From the NCBI GenBank assembly GCA_965644315.1, contig CBFFRQ010000032.1, forward strand, positions 372,001-436,000: 64,000 bases of DNA, given 5' to 3'. Positions within the stretch are counted from its first letter, which is position 1, and every line of letters starts with the position of its first letter. This document shows, in pieces, positions 42,430-51,363 of the stretch. Position numbers and translations under genes: made by a program. A model generated the notes under the pieces. The model did not search any database. It was not told where the DNA came from and saw nothing but the letters and a program-made list of their open reading frames with translations. This DNA is from Caecitellus pseudoparvulus. Lineage: Eukaryota > Bigyra: Bicosoecida.

Positions 42430-44076
42430 ATGTTGTCTGCTGTCCGCGCAGTGCGCGCGGTGCGCTGTGCTGGGGCCCGTACCTTGGCCACAAGTTTTTC
42501 ACCTTCATATGGCATGTTTGTGGACGGGGAGTACAAGCAGGCTGCCTCTGGGGCGACCTTTGACGTGGAGAACCCCGCGACAGGGGAGGTGCTCACAAAA
42601 GTGGCGTCCGCCGGAGCCGAAGACGTCAAGGCTGCAGTGGACGGGGCGCAGGCAGTGTACGATGCCGGGACGTGGTCTCGAGCCGATCCCCGGGACCGTG
42701 CGGCTGTCATGATGAGGGCTGCTGCAGCGCTGGCAGAGCAAGTGCCGGAGTATGCGGAAATCGAAAGCATCCAGACTGGGCGCGCTTTGCGGGAGATGCA
42801 AGCTCAGCTGGGACGCCTCCCTGAGTGGTTCGAGTACTTTGCTTCCCTCATCCGCACATCAGAAGGCTCTGTCACACCCTTTAAGGGCCCGTACCTGAAC
42901 TACCTCAAGCGCACGCCGCTTGGCGTGTGTGGCCTCATCACACCGTGGAACCACCCCATGCTCATCGCCATCAAGAAGATCGCGCCGGCCCTTGCAGCTG
43001 GCAACTCCGTCGTAGTGAAGCCTTCCGAGTTGGCGCCCATCTCGGTGCTCAACTTCGGCCAGCTGTGCTCTGACGCCGGTGTGCCTCCTGGCGTGCTGCA
43101 GATCACACCGGGGCTTGGCGCCGAGGCCGGCGCGGCACTGGCGGGCCACCCCCTCGTGAAGAAGGTGGACTTGACAGGGGGCACAGAGACGGGCAAGGTG
43201 GTGTCTGCGCTGGCCGGCTCCCACCTGGCGTCGGTGGTCATGGAACTGGGCGGCAAGGCCCCCATGATTGTCTTCCCGGACGCCGTGACGGGCGTGACGG
43301 GCACAGTGGGGGGTGGCGCCGACGTGCTGGGGGCGTCCAAGCCGGCCGCCATCGACCCTGCCCGCCTGGCGCAGGTGGTGAACGGCACAGCCTTCGGCAG
43401 CTTCGTCGCGACGGGGCAGACCTGCATCATGGGCGCCCGTCTCCTGGTGCACGAGAGCATCGCCGAGGAGGTGACGGCAGCCTTCGTGGCCAAGGCGAGG
43501 GGGATCCGACTGGGCCACCCGCAGGACCTGTCCACCCAGATGGGCCCCGTCATCTCCGCGCCCCAGCTGTCCAAGATTGAGGCGTTTGTGGCCATGGCCA
43601 AGGAGGAGGGCGCCACCGTGCTCACGGGGGGGGAGCGCCCCACCCACCTGGGACCGGACCTGGCCAAGGGGCACTACTTCCTGCCCACCGTCATCGGCAA
43701 CGTCACGCCCGGCATGCGCATCGTGCAGGAGGAGGTGTTTGGCCCCGTGGTGGTGGTGTACACCTTCAAGACGGAGGAGGAGGCCGTTGCGCTGGCCAAC
43801 GACTCCCCATACGGCCTGGCGGCGTCGGTGTGGACACGTGACGTGGCGAGGGCCCACCGAGTGGCAGACGCCCTGGACACTGGCCTCGTGTGGATCAACG
43901 ACCACCACCGCAACGACCCATCGTCCCCCTGGGGCGGCACGAAGGACTCCGGCATCGGGCGGGAGAACGGCCACGAAGCCCTGGCAGAGTACTCGCAAGT
44001 CAAGTCCGTCGTGGTGAACACGTCAGACGAGCCGTTTGACTGGTTTGTCGACACGACAGGCGTGCGGTACAGCTAG
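42430..44076 (+). CDS. Aldehyde dehydrogenase, probably mitochondrial
   Basis: 548 aa, single exon; NAD(P)-dependent oxidation of an aldehyde to the acid. The N-terminus MLSAVRAVRAVRCAGARTLA is a good mitochondrial presequence. Catalytic features: TPWNHPM, the cofactor-site VVKPSELAP, LTGGTETGKVV, the general-base Glu in MELGGKAP, the nucleophile Cys in ATGQTCIMGAR, and EEVFGPVV. The end of the domain reads DHHRNDPSSPWGGTKDSGIG. Between the Glu and Cys motifs lies an extra segment (TGTVGGGADVLGASKPAAID) not usual in the family. The general pattern resembles betaine-aldehyde/ALDH9-type enzymes, but substrate cannot be set from sequence alone. A 3' octamer-like ACAATGCG occurs about 12 bp after the stop. 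Confidence 0.93.
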   Translation: MLSAVRAVRAVRCAGARTLATSFSPSYGMFVDGEYKQAASGATFDVENPATGEVLTKVASAGAEDVKAAVDGAQAVYDAGTWSRADPRDRAAVMMRAAAALAEQVPEYAEIESIQTGRALREMQAQLGRLPEWFEYFASLIRTSEGSVTPFKGPYLNYLKRTPLGVCGLITPWNHPMLIAIKKIAPALAAGNSVVVKPSELAPISVLNFGQLCSDAGVPPGVLQITPGLGAEAGAALAGHPLVKKVDLTGGTETGKVVSALAGSHLASVVMELGGKAPMIVFPDAVTGVTGTVGGGADVLGASKPAAIDPARLAQVVNGTAFGSFVATGQTCIMGARLLVHESIAEEVTAAFVAKARGIRLGHPQDLSTQMGPVISAPQLSKIEAFVAMAKEEGATVLTGGERPTHLGPDLAKGHYFLPTVIGNVTPGMRIVQEEVFGPVVVVYTFKTEEEAVALANDSPYGLAASVWTRDVARAHRVADALDTGLVWINDHHRNDPSSPWGGTKDSGIGRENGHEALAEYSQVKSVVVNTSDEPFDWFVDTTGVRYS

Positions 44077-44641
44077 ACGCGGCAGACAATGCGCGACAAG
44101 GATCGGCGACTTGATGCCCACCCGGGCTTGGTTTGAATGCAAGCACCCTGCCTGGGGCTCGTCCATGCAATCCGCCTGAGCTTGAATGGCAGCAGCTTTA
44201 CATCGTAAGACGCCGGTGGAGCCTTAGAGCGTGCCCCGTGGTGCTTCGAGCAAGTGGGCAGTTGCTGTGTGGCGTTGTTTGGCTTCGCTGAGCAAAGTGC
44301 AGGTTTCAGATGCACCCTCCGAAATGGAGCACAGCAAAATCGCTTACTTGGCACGGAACGGTTTTACCGAATAAAGGCCAGGCAGCACAGAGGAGTGAAC
44401 TGCCCGAGCCCTTTGTCGCAAAAGGGACCCCAGGCAAGTTGAAACATCCATCAGCGCCGCACAATCAGGGCAACTGCCTGCCCGGGTGTGACATTATACT
44501 ATGTCGATAAAAATAAACGCGTACTTCTTCATTGCGCACTGGATATTCAATGTTGCCTTCCCAAGGTGTGCTGTGCTGCTTGTGCTGCTGTGCAAGCGAG
44601 TTGGGTGAGGTGAAAGGTGCGGAATCTGGGACCACCACGCC
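44077..44641. promoter_or_regulatory. Long intergenic region before the 38-residue-repeat gene
   Basis: About 565 bp, visibly less GC-rich than its surroundings. It has an AATAAA at 44372-44377, which could be a canonical poly(A) signal, and the most A-rich stretch of the window (GATAAAAATAAACG around 44506-44519), about 130 bp before the next ATG, which could act as a TATA-like promoter element. No RNA gene was recognised; no convincing ORF. Confidence 0.4.
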
Positions 44642-47161
44642 ATGGCTGCTGGCAGTGAAAGCCAGTCAATGGTGGGTCGATGGCGCGCCGCATGTAATGA
44701 AGAGGAGGCGGGCGTGCTGATGAGCTTGCTGGAGGAGGAGTGCGGTGGTGGTGATGTGGGTGGAGTGTTGACAGGAGCTGACACGAGAGCTGGGTTTGAG
44801 GTCGCATGCGAGGCGGGGCACGTTGGGTTGTTGCGTGGGTTGTTGGCGTTGGAGGGGGATCTTGCAGTGGACGTACATGCAGAAGATGAAGATGGACCTG
44901 AGGCTGGCTTTCGATCTGCGTGCGAAAATGGCCATGTGGATGTTGTTCGCGAACTGCTGGCGTTGATTGGACATCGCGAGGTTGACGTGCATGCAGCGCG
45001 AGAGGGCATCTCTGAGGCTGGCTTTCTGGGCGCTTGTCACAAAGGTCATGTGCACGTGGTGCGCGAGCTACTGGCGTTGACTGGTGCTCGTGAGATCGAC
45101 GTCCACGTTGTGGTGGAGGGCACATCTGAGGCTAGCTTTCAGGCTGCTTGTTACAGTGGTCATGCGGATGTGGTGCGGGAGCTGCTGGCTTTGAGCGGGC
45201 ATCGAAAGGTGAATGTGCATGCTGGGGATGAGGATGGGCCTGAGGGTGGCTTCCGACTTGCCTGTCAGTTTGGGCATTTTGGAGTGGTGCGGGAGCTGCT
45301 GGCTTTGACTGGACATCGCGAGGTGGACGTGCATGCTGGAGATGAGGATGGGCCTGAGGCTGGCTTCCGACTTGCCTGTCAGTTTGGGCATGTTGGAGTG
45401 GTGCGGGAGCTACTGGCTCTGGGTGAGCATCGCGAGGTAGATGTGCACGCATCTTTCAAGGGCAATGCTGAGGCTGGTTTCTTGTTTGCCTGTCAGAATG
45501 GGCATATGGATGTAGTGCGGGAGCTGTTGGCGCTGACCGGGTATCGTGAGGTGGATGTGCATGCTGGGCCCGAGGGAAGTCCTGAGTATGGCTTTCGGCT
45601 GGCCTGTCAGCAAGGAAATTTTGATGTGGTCCGCGAGCTGCTGGCGCTGACCGGGTATCGTGAGGTGGATGTGCATGCTGGAATTGAAGGCGGTCCAGAA
45701 TACGGCTTTCGGCTGGCCTGTGCAAATGGGCACGTGGATGTGGTTCGGGAGCTGTTGGCTCTGAGTGGTGCCCGTGAGGTGGACGTGCACGCAGCGTACA
45801 AAGGCGACCCAGAGTACGGCTTTCGGCGTGCATGTCAGAATGGTCACGTTGACGTGGTGCGTGAGCTGCTGGCGTTGACTGGGCATCGTGAGGTGGACGT
45901 GCATGCTGCGTTTAAGGGTGTCCCTGAGGCTAGCTTCCGGCTTGCATGTGACAACGGGCACATCGACGTGGTGCGCGAGTTGTTGGCGCTCAGTGGGCAT
46001 CGTGAGGTGGACGTGCATGCCGGTCCAAAGGGTGGTCCAGAATACGGCTTTCGCATGGCCTGTGGCAATGGACACGTTGACGTGGTGCGTGAGCTGCTGG
46101 CGTTGACTGGGCATCGTGAGGTGGACGTGCATGCTGCGTTTAAGGGTGTCCCTGAGGCTAGCTTCCGGCTTGCATGTGACAACGGGCACATCGACGTGGT
46201 GCGCGAGTTGTTGGCGCTCAGTGGGCATCGTGAGGTGGATGTGCACGTTGGGCCTGCAGGCTATGTTGAGTATGCCTTCCGGCTTGCTTGTCAGAATGGC
46301 CACCTGGATGTGGTTCGAGAGCTGCTGTCACTGAGCGGGCACCGCGAGGTGGACGTGCATGCTGGGCCCGAGGGCGAGCCTGAGTACAGCTTCATTGTTG
46401 CCTGCCAGAACGGGCACATTGATGTGGTTCGAGAGCTGCTGTCACTGAGCGGGCACCGTGAGGTGGACGTGCATGCTGGGATTGAAGGCGATCCTGAGGC
46501 TGGCTTCCGACTTGCCTGTCAGGAGGGGCACGTGGGTGTGGTGCGTGAGCTGCTGGCCCTGACAGGGCATCGTGAGGTGAACGTGCATGCAGGCTTCAAT
46601 GGCGATCCTGAGTTCGGCTTTCGACTTGCTTGTCGCTACGGGCACGTAGATGTCGTACGGGAGTTGCTGGCTCTGAGCGGGCACCGTAGGGTGGACGTGC
46701 ATGCAGGGCTTGGAGGCGACCCTGAGTATGGTTTCCGATTCGCGTGCAAGTATGGTCATTTGGATGTGGTGCGTGAGCTTCTGAATCTGACTGGAGATCG
46801 TGAGGTGGACGTGCATGCAGGATACCTGGGTGACGCAGAGTACGGCTTCCGCATGGCCTGTGAGCATGGGCGTCTTGAGGTGGTGCGGGAGCTGCTGGCG
46901 CTGAGCGGGCATCGTGAGGTGGATGTACATGCTGCGGTGGACGGTGAACCTGAGGCTGGCTTCCGACTTGCCTGGGCCAATCGTCGTTGGAAAGTGGTTC
47001 GTGAGCTGCTGGGCCTGACAGGCCGCCGTGCCATTCCCCAGCAAGCACGACTCAAAGTTGGACCTAATGTTGCGTATTCTGTCAAGGATGCCGCCTGGGC
47101 CGGCACCAGCACTCGACGGGGTCGCGTGGCCATCTTGCTGCTGCGGTCCGCGCGGAAATGA
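44642..47161 (+). CDS. Ankyrin-like protein built of 19 tandem 38-residue units
   Basis: 839 aa, single exon. After a 75-residue head containing one degenerate unit, 19 consecutive 38-residue units fill residues 76-797. The consensus is roughly VDVHAG-EG-PEYGFRLAC-NGHVDVVRELLAL-GHRE. NGHVDVVRELL is the second-helix signature of ankyrin repeats, and GFRLAC takes the place of the usual TPLHLAA, so each unit is probably an ankyrin repeat lengthened by five residues in the loop. The last units degenerate and a short basic tail (LLLRSARK) follows. No signal peptide or other domain. Bases are noticeably less GC-rich than in neighbours. The TGA at 47159-47161 overlaps an out-of-frame ATG at 47158, likely by chance. 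Confidence 0.9.
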   Translation: MAAGSESQSMVGRWRAACNEEEAGVLMSLLEEECGGGDVGGVLTGADTRAGFEVACEAGHVGLLRGLLALEGDLAVDVHAEDEDGPEAGFRSACENGHVDVVRELLALIGHREVDVHAAREGISEAGFLGACHKGHVHVVRELLALTGAREIDVHVVVEGTSEASFQAACYSGHADVVRELLALSGHRKVNVHAGDEDGPEGGFRLACQFGHFGVVRELLALTGHREVDVHAGDEDGPEAGFRLACQFGHVGVVRELLALGEHREVDVHASFKGNAEAGFLFACQNGHMDVVRELLALTGYREVDVHAGPEGSPEYGFRLACQQGNFDVVRELLALTGYREVDVHAGIEGGPEYGFRLACANGHVDVVRELLALSGAREVDVHAAYKGDPEYGFRRACQNGHVDVVRELLALTGHREVDVHAAFKGVPEASFRLACDNGHIDVVRELLALSGHREVDVHAGPKGGPEYGFRMACGNGHVDVVRELLALTGHREVDVHAAFKGVPEASFRLACDNGHIDVVRELLALSGHREVDVHVGPAGYVEYAFRLACQNGHLDVVRELLSLSGHREVDVHAGPEGEPEYSFIVACQNGHIDVVRELLSLSGHREVDVHAGIEGDPEAGFRLACQEGHVGVVRELLALTGHREVNVHAGFNGDPEFGFRLACRYGHVDVVRELLALSGHRRVDVHAGLGGDPEYGFRFACKYGHLDVVRELLNLTGDREVDVHAGYLGDAEYGFRMACEHGRLEVVRELLALSGHREVDVHAAVDGEPEAGFRLAWANRRWKVVRELLGLTGRRAIPQQARLKVGPNVAYSVKDAAWAGTSTRRGRVAILLLRSARK
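44867..47032 (+). repeat. 19 tandem copies of a 114-bp coding repeat
   Basis: The unit is exactly 38 codons with no length variation, so the register is kept across the array. Copies differ mostly in the seven residues after VDVHA and in the pair around GH. Confidence 0.9.
45845..46239 (+). repeat. Recent direct duplication inside the array (167-bp identity at 228-bp offset)
   Basis: Bases 45845-46011 are identical to 46073-46239, an offset of two 114-bp units. Units 10 and 12 are identical in protein. This points to recent unequal exchange, slippage or gene conversion. Confidence 0.85.
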
Positions 47162-47747
47162 CAGCTTCGCGCATGGAGGTGGATCGCCCTGGCGCTGGTG
47201 TGTGCAGCGGCGACGGCACGATGCTGCAGGTGAGAGGCGGGCTGGGTGTGGATCCGCGGTCCGGTGCTGACATGGTCTCGATCACACCCAGGGCATGGGT
47301 GGAGTCCTGACTGCAAGCATTGGGGGCAAGGCAGGGCAGGGTACTGGGTGTGTGGTGGTTGGGCGTGTGGGTGGGCGATGGTGTGGTGTGTGCGGTGAGT
47401 GCCTAGCAGTGAAGTGCGAGGACGGGAGAGAAGACCGAGTGGAGTGGGCGCACGGGGGGCGCATCGGCTTGAAGTGATGGCGTGGTGTGGGAGGGGGAGC
47501 GTTGGAAGTACTGCGCCTGCGTGTGCGGCGGTGGGCGTGGGAATGCATCGTGGGAGGGAGGGTGGAGAGAGTGAGGGGCAGGGGCCGCGTGGGTCTACAC
47601 GTGCCAGGGCTCGGCCAGCATTCGGGCACGTGCTGTGACTTGGCCGGTCTGTCAAAATTGCACCACCCAGCTGCCACCTTCGCGTGCCTGTGCACCAGAC
47701 TGTGGCCGTGCACCAGGGCACAGTGCCAGGCAGGAGCACGAGGCGTG
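47162..47747. other. Intergenic, G/T-rich, before GEMIN2
   Basis: About 586 bp. It holds a G-rich stretch at about 47339-47376 with five GGG runs, a possible G-quadruplex. Long frames on the minus strand through this region are Pro/His/Thr-rich and compositional. No RNA gene or mobile element was recognised. It must contain the GEMIN2 promoter. Confidence 0.5.
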
Positions 47748-48842
47748 ATGGATCGCTCGGGGCCATCAGCTCTGCCTGTGCCTGAGGGGGGCGACATGGC
47801 CGGGATCCAGGCGAGGGTGTTGGCTGGGGAGGAGGTGACTGCCGAGGAGTACCTGCAGTTTGTGAGGTGTGGGGCGGTTACAAGGCTGCGGGGGCTTGCA
47901 CAGGCCAGTACGTTGGAGTGTGATTTCTTTCGCAGGTATGAGGCGGCAGGCATTGCGGACGTGATGGAGATGGAGCAGTCCGCTGTGAGCGGCAAGGTGC
48001 CGACGGTGTGTGTTGTGTGAAGCAAATACCGCAGGGTGGCGCCGTTGTGTGCAGCGTTCGCGGCGCGCCTCGCGCAGGGTCCGACCATCCCAGCGACGGG
48101 TACTCTTGAGCCTTGTCCGCCTGACATGGAGCCGTCGGCTGGCTGGAAGGCGTCTGTTGTGCGGGACTTCATCGCGCTGCGAGGGCGCGTTGCGGCGCTG
48201 GTCCCGCAGGCGGTGGAGGCGAGGGAGCATGCCGCCGCCGCAGCGCAGGGCGGTGGCGGGCCCATCTTCAGCGTCCCTGGTCCGGCGTTGGTGGCTGCTG
48301 CCATGAGCGCGCGTGACATCAGCAAGGCAAACCTGCCAAAGCCGCCGGTGTTGCCGCCTGCGCAGCTGGATGACGGGAGTTGCTTGCCCAGCGCCCTGGA
48401 CTGGCCAGCGTGGTACACGTACGCGACGGGGCGGGACCGAGTGCCCACTCGGCAGGCGTCAGCGGGGGAGGGCAGCACCGCCTCGACAGTGCCTGCGGGG
48501 GTGCCCCACGCGCCGTCGGTGGAGGCAGTTGCGACGCTGACGGACCTGGAGGCAAGGCGGGTGTTTCGCAAGGCAGCCAACCACGTCATCCACCACGCGC
48601 CCAGTCTGCAGGTGCCTGTGGCTGCGTGGGTGTATGCGTTTCTGCTGCGGCTGGAGACGCCCCTGTCGGGGGACATGGCGGCCACCTGCCGTGCGTTGCT
48701 GCGGCAGCTGTGTGAGTGGAGGGCGTGGTTGGAGCCAGGGCACGGGAGGAGCCAGCCAGGGTTGTTGGCGGCGCTGAACACACTCATTTTGATTCTCTGC
48801 GACGTTTTCGGGCAAGGCGATGCCTGGGAGGGGAGCGTTTGA
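47748..48842 (+). CDS. GEMIN2: GEMIN2 / SIP1 homologue, SMN-complex core subunit
   Basis: Gemin2 holds the Sm pentamer for snRNP assembly. Exons 47748-47866, 47936-47996 and 48078-48842 give 314 aa; introns are 69 and 81 nt. The first splice creates TAEEYLQFVR|YEAAGIADVM, matching the family's EYLRRVR-EAxxxPDVV motif, and the second joins SGK to GPTIPATGTLEP, leading into WKASVVRDFIALRGRV, the Sm-fold-clamping helix. The C-terminal domain keeps VPVAAWVYAFLLRLETPL, LRQLCEWRAWL and LAALNTLILILCDVFGQGD, the most conserved part of Gemin2/Brr1. Length is close to the human protein (280). Without splicing the N-terminal motif is broken in every frame, which supports the model. Convergent with the membrane-protein gene, 88 bp apart. 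Confidence 0.88.
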
Positions 48843-48930
48843 GGCAGGCATGCGCTTCGAAGCCGTTGCGATGCGATGCCGGGCAGGCTGTATTGAACCC
48901 GAGATACGGTACAATGAATTACGTTTCACA

Positions 48931-51363
48931 TCATGTAACACGGATGGGGCTCATGGAGGCGCTGCCTTTGCCCCACGCCTCTTTGGTCTGCTGCTTGGTT
49001 TCCTGGGAGGGCAGCGTCACGACTGGCGCTGGGGCTGCTGGGCCGAAGTCGGCAGTGCTGGGAGGCGGCGCGAGGGTCAGCTCGATGGGTCGCATGGGCT
49101 CTGGCTTGACAGCTGCCGGGGCTTGCGTTGGGCGGCGGGTGCAGCAGGCGGGGCGCAAGCTGCGGTCTCCGCACAAGGATGTGCGTGAGAACGACCTCCA
49201 CGATGGCTGCACAAGGCTGGGGATGGTGGCCCCCACCAGCCCCGCCATGAGCAGGAGCCCCACGCCAGGGGCCATGGCAAGCAGCGTCGTCGCGTCGTCT
49301 ACGCCCAGTGCCGTGCACACGAACAGGGCGGCGCTGCCCCACAGGCCCAGCAGACCCGACCCGAAGCGGAAGGCGTTCAGGAAGGGAATGGTGCTGGGTC
49401 GCATGACTGCGGTTGCAAACGTGTACGCCAGGAACAGCAGCAGCATGAGGCCTGCTCGCGCGAGTGGGAAGTCTGCCGAGAAGACCGTCACGGCTGCAAG
49501 CGCCCCTTTGACGACGCGCTCGAGGCCCAGGAACAGCGGCATGGTGCGGACGACACCCGGCTGCGCACTGCGGTCCCCTCGGTAAATGGAGACAAAGACT
49601 GAGGTGCTTGTGTAGAAGACGAGCGCTTCGGCCGTCAGGATGTGCAGGGAGGTGGAGGTGGTGTTCAGGAGGAGGTCCAGGAGGCTGTATGTGATGCTGA
49701 CGTACAGTGTCCCGGACATGAACTGGAACAGCAGCGGCCCCATGGGATGTTCAGGCTGCAGCTCCAAGGCGATGAAGAGCCCGCACAGGTACATGTACAA
49801 CAGTGTCGCGGCAATGGCGACGGAGAACTGCTGCAGTTGACTGATGACTCCCCTGCCCAGCACGATGATGGCCGTGGCGAGTTCCCAATTGGAGTCTTGC
49901 GGCAGCAGGCGTGAGACGCCGTCTGACCCAGCCAGGAGTAACGTCGCAAACTGCACTGGCTCAACCAGGTATGACAGGAAGGCCAAGGCATTCCTCCACT
50001 GCCACAGGTTGATGTCTCCCAGCGCCGGGAGGGGCGGCGGGGTGGCACCTTCGTCACTGAGTCCTGCGAACGGGTCCAGACCCCCGGCAAGGCGGCCCGT
50101 CCCGATTGGCGCCGTGCTGGTGGAGTACGAGCGGTCCTCTGCTGCGATGGCTCCTTGGGGTGTGACTGGAGGCCCTGCCTGGGTCGAGCGTGGGGTGTGG
50201 GCAGGCGCCTGCCCCGTCAGCGTCCTGCTGCGCGAGAGCATGTCGGACCAGCGTGGCACCATGGCGTCTGAGTCAAAGGTGCGGTCCCGGCCGCCGGCAA
50301 CCGACCCGGCGATGCTGCTGGTGCGTGCTTGCAGGCCCAGGCCTGCCACGCTGGCAGACCTGCTGCGAATGTGCGGCTCGCTTGGGCGTGCGGTGGGTGA
50401 TGCAGCAGCAGCAACGCCGCCGGAGAGGCTGCCTGTACGGGCCGAAGCTGCCAGGCTGTCGCGTCGGGGGCGAACGGGGGAAGTGGGTGGAAGGGAAGAA
50501 TTGCGAGACATGCGCTCAGGCGGGGCTGCCATGGCGTCTGGGCTGGCTGGCGCCGGCTGCAGGGCGGGGGCGCCTGGTTGCCAGCTGCGCACCGTCGCCG
50601 CGGCCTCCTCGTCCCCAGGCAAGGGAGTTTCTGGCTCCATGGCGGCATCTGGGAGGTCTTCGACGTGGAAATACGCCAGGACACACAGGTCCGGGCGCTG
50701 CCAGACGTACTTCATGGTCACGGCCTGCACTGCAATGATGAGGACGATCCACACGCCCACCCAAGCGTTTCCAGCGCCGCTGATGGGCAGCGGTGCGGTG
50801 CCGCTGCCCGTCCAAATGCCTGGCAGCACTGTCAGCAGGAGGAACGTGCCCAGGCCCCGTAGCCACATGCCCCCTGAAAGCTCCTGCTCCCTGTGGGTGA
50901 CCAGAGGCGGGGCAGGCGTGTGCGGGTGCGGCCCTTGCAACGCGCACTTGATAGAGCTGCTCGAGGCTGGCGCTGGCTGGCGCTGGCTGGCGCACCAGTT
51001 GTTGGGGTCAATGCTGGTGGCTCGCACGAGGGCGGCAGAGAGCAGGGACAGGAGGAACGCCACGTAGATGAGGGCAAAGACCCAGGCGAGCAGGGCCAGG
51101 ATCTGCGCAGGCCTCGGGGAGCCGTGGGTGGCAGTCGGCGAGCACCGCGTGCGTGGCGTCAGCGCAGGCCTCACCGTCACCCGCAGCACTGCCTGTGCAC
51201 ACGTCTCTGTCGGGGGAGGGGTTGGCTCGGGCACAGACTTGGCAGCTGACGCCGTGCTCTGCATGGTCTCTGACCGCTGCAAGTCTGAGGAGGTGGCTGC
51301 CAAGCCCTTCAAGGGCGGAGCAAGCGCTCCCTCTCGGCCACTCTCAAGCTCCGCACCTGGCAT
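48931..51363 (-). CDS. Polytopic membrane protein, unknown family
   Basis: Proposed exons 51363-51181, 51102-50996 and 50890-48931 give 749 aa. Introns are 78 nt (CGG|GTGACG ... GCGCAG|ATC) and 105 nt (TG|GTGCGC ... CCACAG|G); both are multiples of three without stops, so the unspliced frame also stays open. Splicing brings QAVLR next to ILALLAWVFALIYVAFLLSL, the first membrane span, and DPNNW next to EQELSGGMWLRGLG. There are about eight hydrophobic spans: three before a Ser/Pro-rich loop of about 200 residues that carries many Ser-Arg/Ser-Pro phospho-like sites (SRNSSLPPTSP, RSRSASV), then five or six after it. The tail is Pro-rich. I recognise no transporter or receptor signature. The ATG lies inside a TGACGTCA palindrome. 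Confidence 0.75.
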   Translation of the reverse strand: MPGAELESGREGALAPPLKGLAATSSDLQRSETMQSTASAAKSVPEPTPPPTETCAQAVLRVTVRPALTPRTRCSPTATHGSPRPAQILALLAWVFALIYVAFLLSLLSAALVRATSIDPNNWCASQRQPAPASSSSIKCALQGPHPHTPAPPLVTHREQELSGGMWLRGLGTFLLLTVLPGIWTGSGTAPLPISGAGNAWVGVWIVLIIAVQAVTMKYVWQRPDLCVLAYFHVEDLPDAAMEPETPLPGDEEAAATVRSWQPGAPALQPAPASPDAMAAPPERMSRNSSLPPTSPVRPRRDSLAASARTGSLSGGVAAAASPTARPSEPHIRSRSASVAGLGLQARTSSIAGSVAGGRDRTFDSDAMVPRWSDMLSRSRTLTGQAPAHTPRSTQAGPPVTPQGAIAAEDRSYSTSTAPIGTGRLAGGLDPFAGLSDEGATPPPLPALGDINLWQWRNALAFLSYLVEPVQFATLLLAGSDGVSRLLPQDSNWELATAIIVLGRGVISQLQQFSVAIAATLLYMYLCGLFIALELQPEHPMGPLLFQFMSGTLYVSITYSLLDLLLNTTSTSLHILTAEALVFYTSTSVFVSIYRGDRSAQPGVVRTMPLFLGLERVVKGALAAVTVFSADFPLARAGLMLLLFLAYTFATAVMRPSTIPFLNAFRFGSGLLGLWGSAALFVCTALGVDDATTLLAMAPGVGLLLMAGLVGATIPSLVQPSWRSFSRTSLCGDRSLRPACCTRRPTQAPAAVKPEPMRPIELTLAPPPSTADFGPAAPAPVVTLPSQETKQQTKEAWGKGSASMSPIRVT

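Noticed and set aside
44077-44641. tRNA or other structured RNA gene in the 565-bp gap
   Set aside because: No A-box/B-box pair or cloverleaf could be built by eye.
45410-46303. Minus-strand repetitive frame opposite the 38-residue array (units like HLTMPSQRQQLTHH)
   Set aside because: It is the automatic reverse reading of a 114-bp repeat whose length is a multiple of three; the plus strand has ankyrin logic and a start codon.
44867-47032. CRISPR-like or satellite interpretation of the tandem repeat
   Set aside because: Units are contiguous without spacers, in frame, and encode ankyrin-type helices.
44642-47161. Origin of the 38-residue repeat gene from a giant virus
   Set aside because: Ankyrin arrays are common there and composition differs from neighbours, but no viral hallmark gene is nearby and no search could be run.
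47282-48787. 501-codon minus-strand frame opposite GEMIN2 and its upstream gap
   Set aside because: Composition is Pro/Thr/His-biased with no domain, and the plus strand encodes a well-supported spliced GEMIN2.
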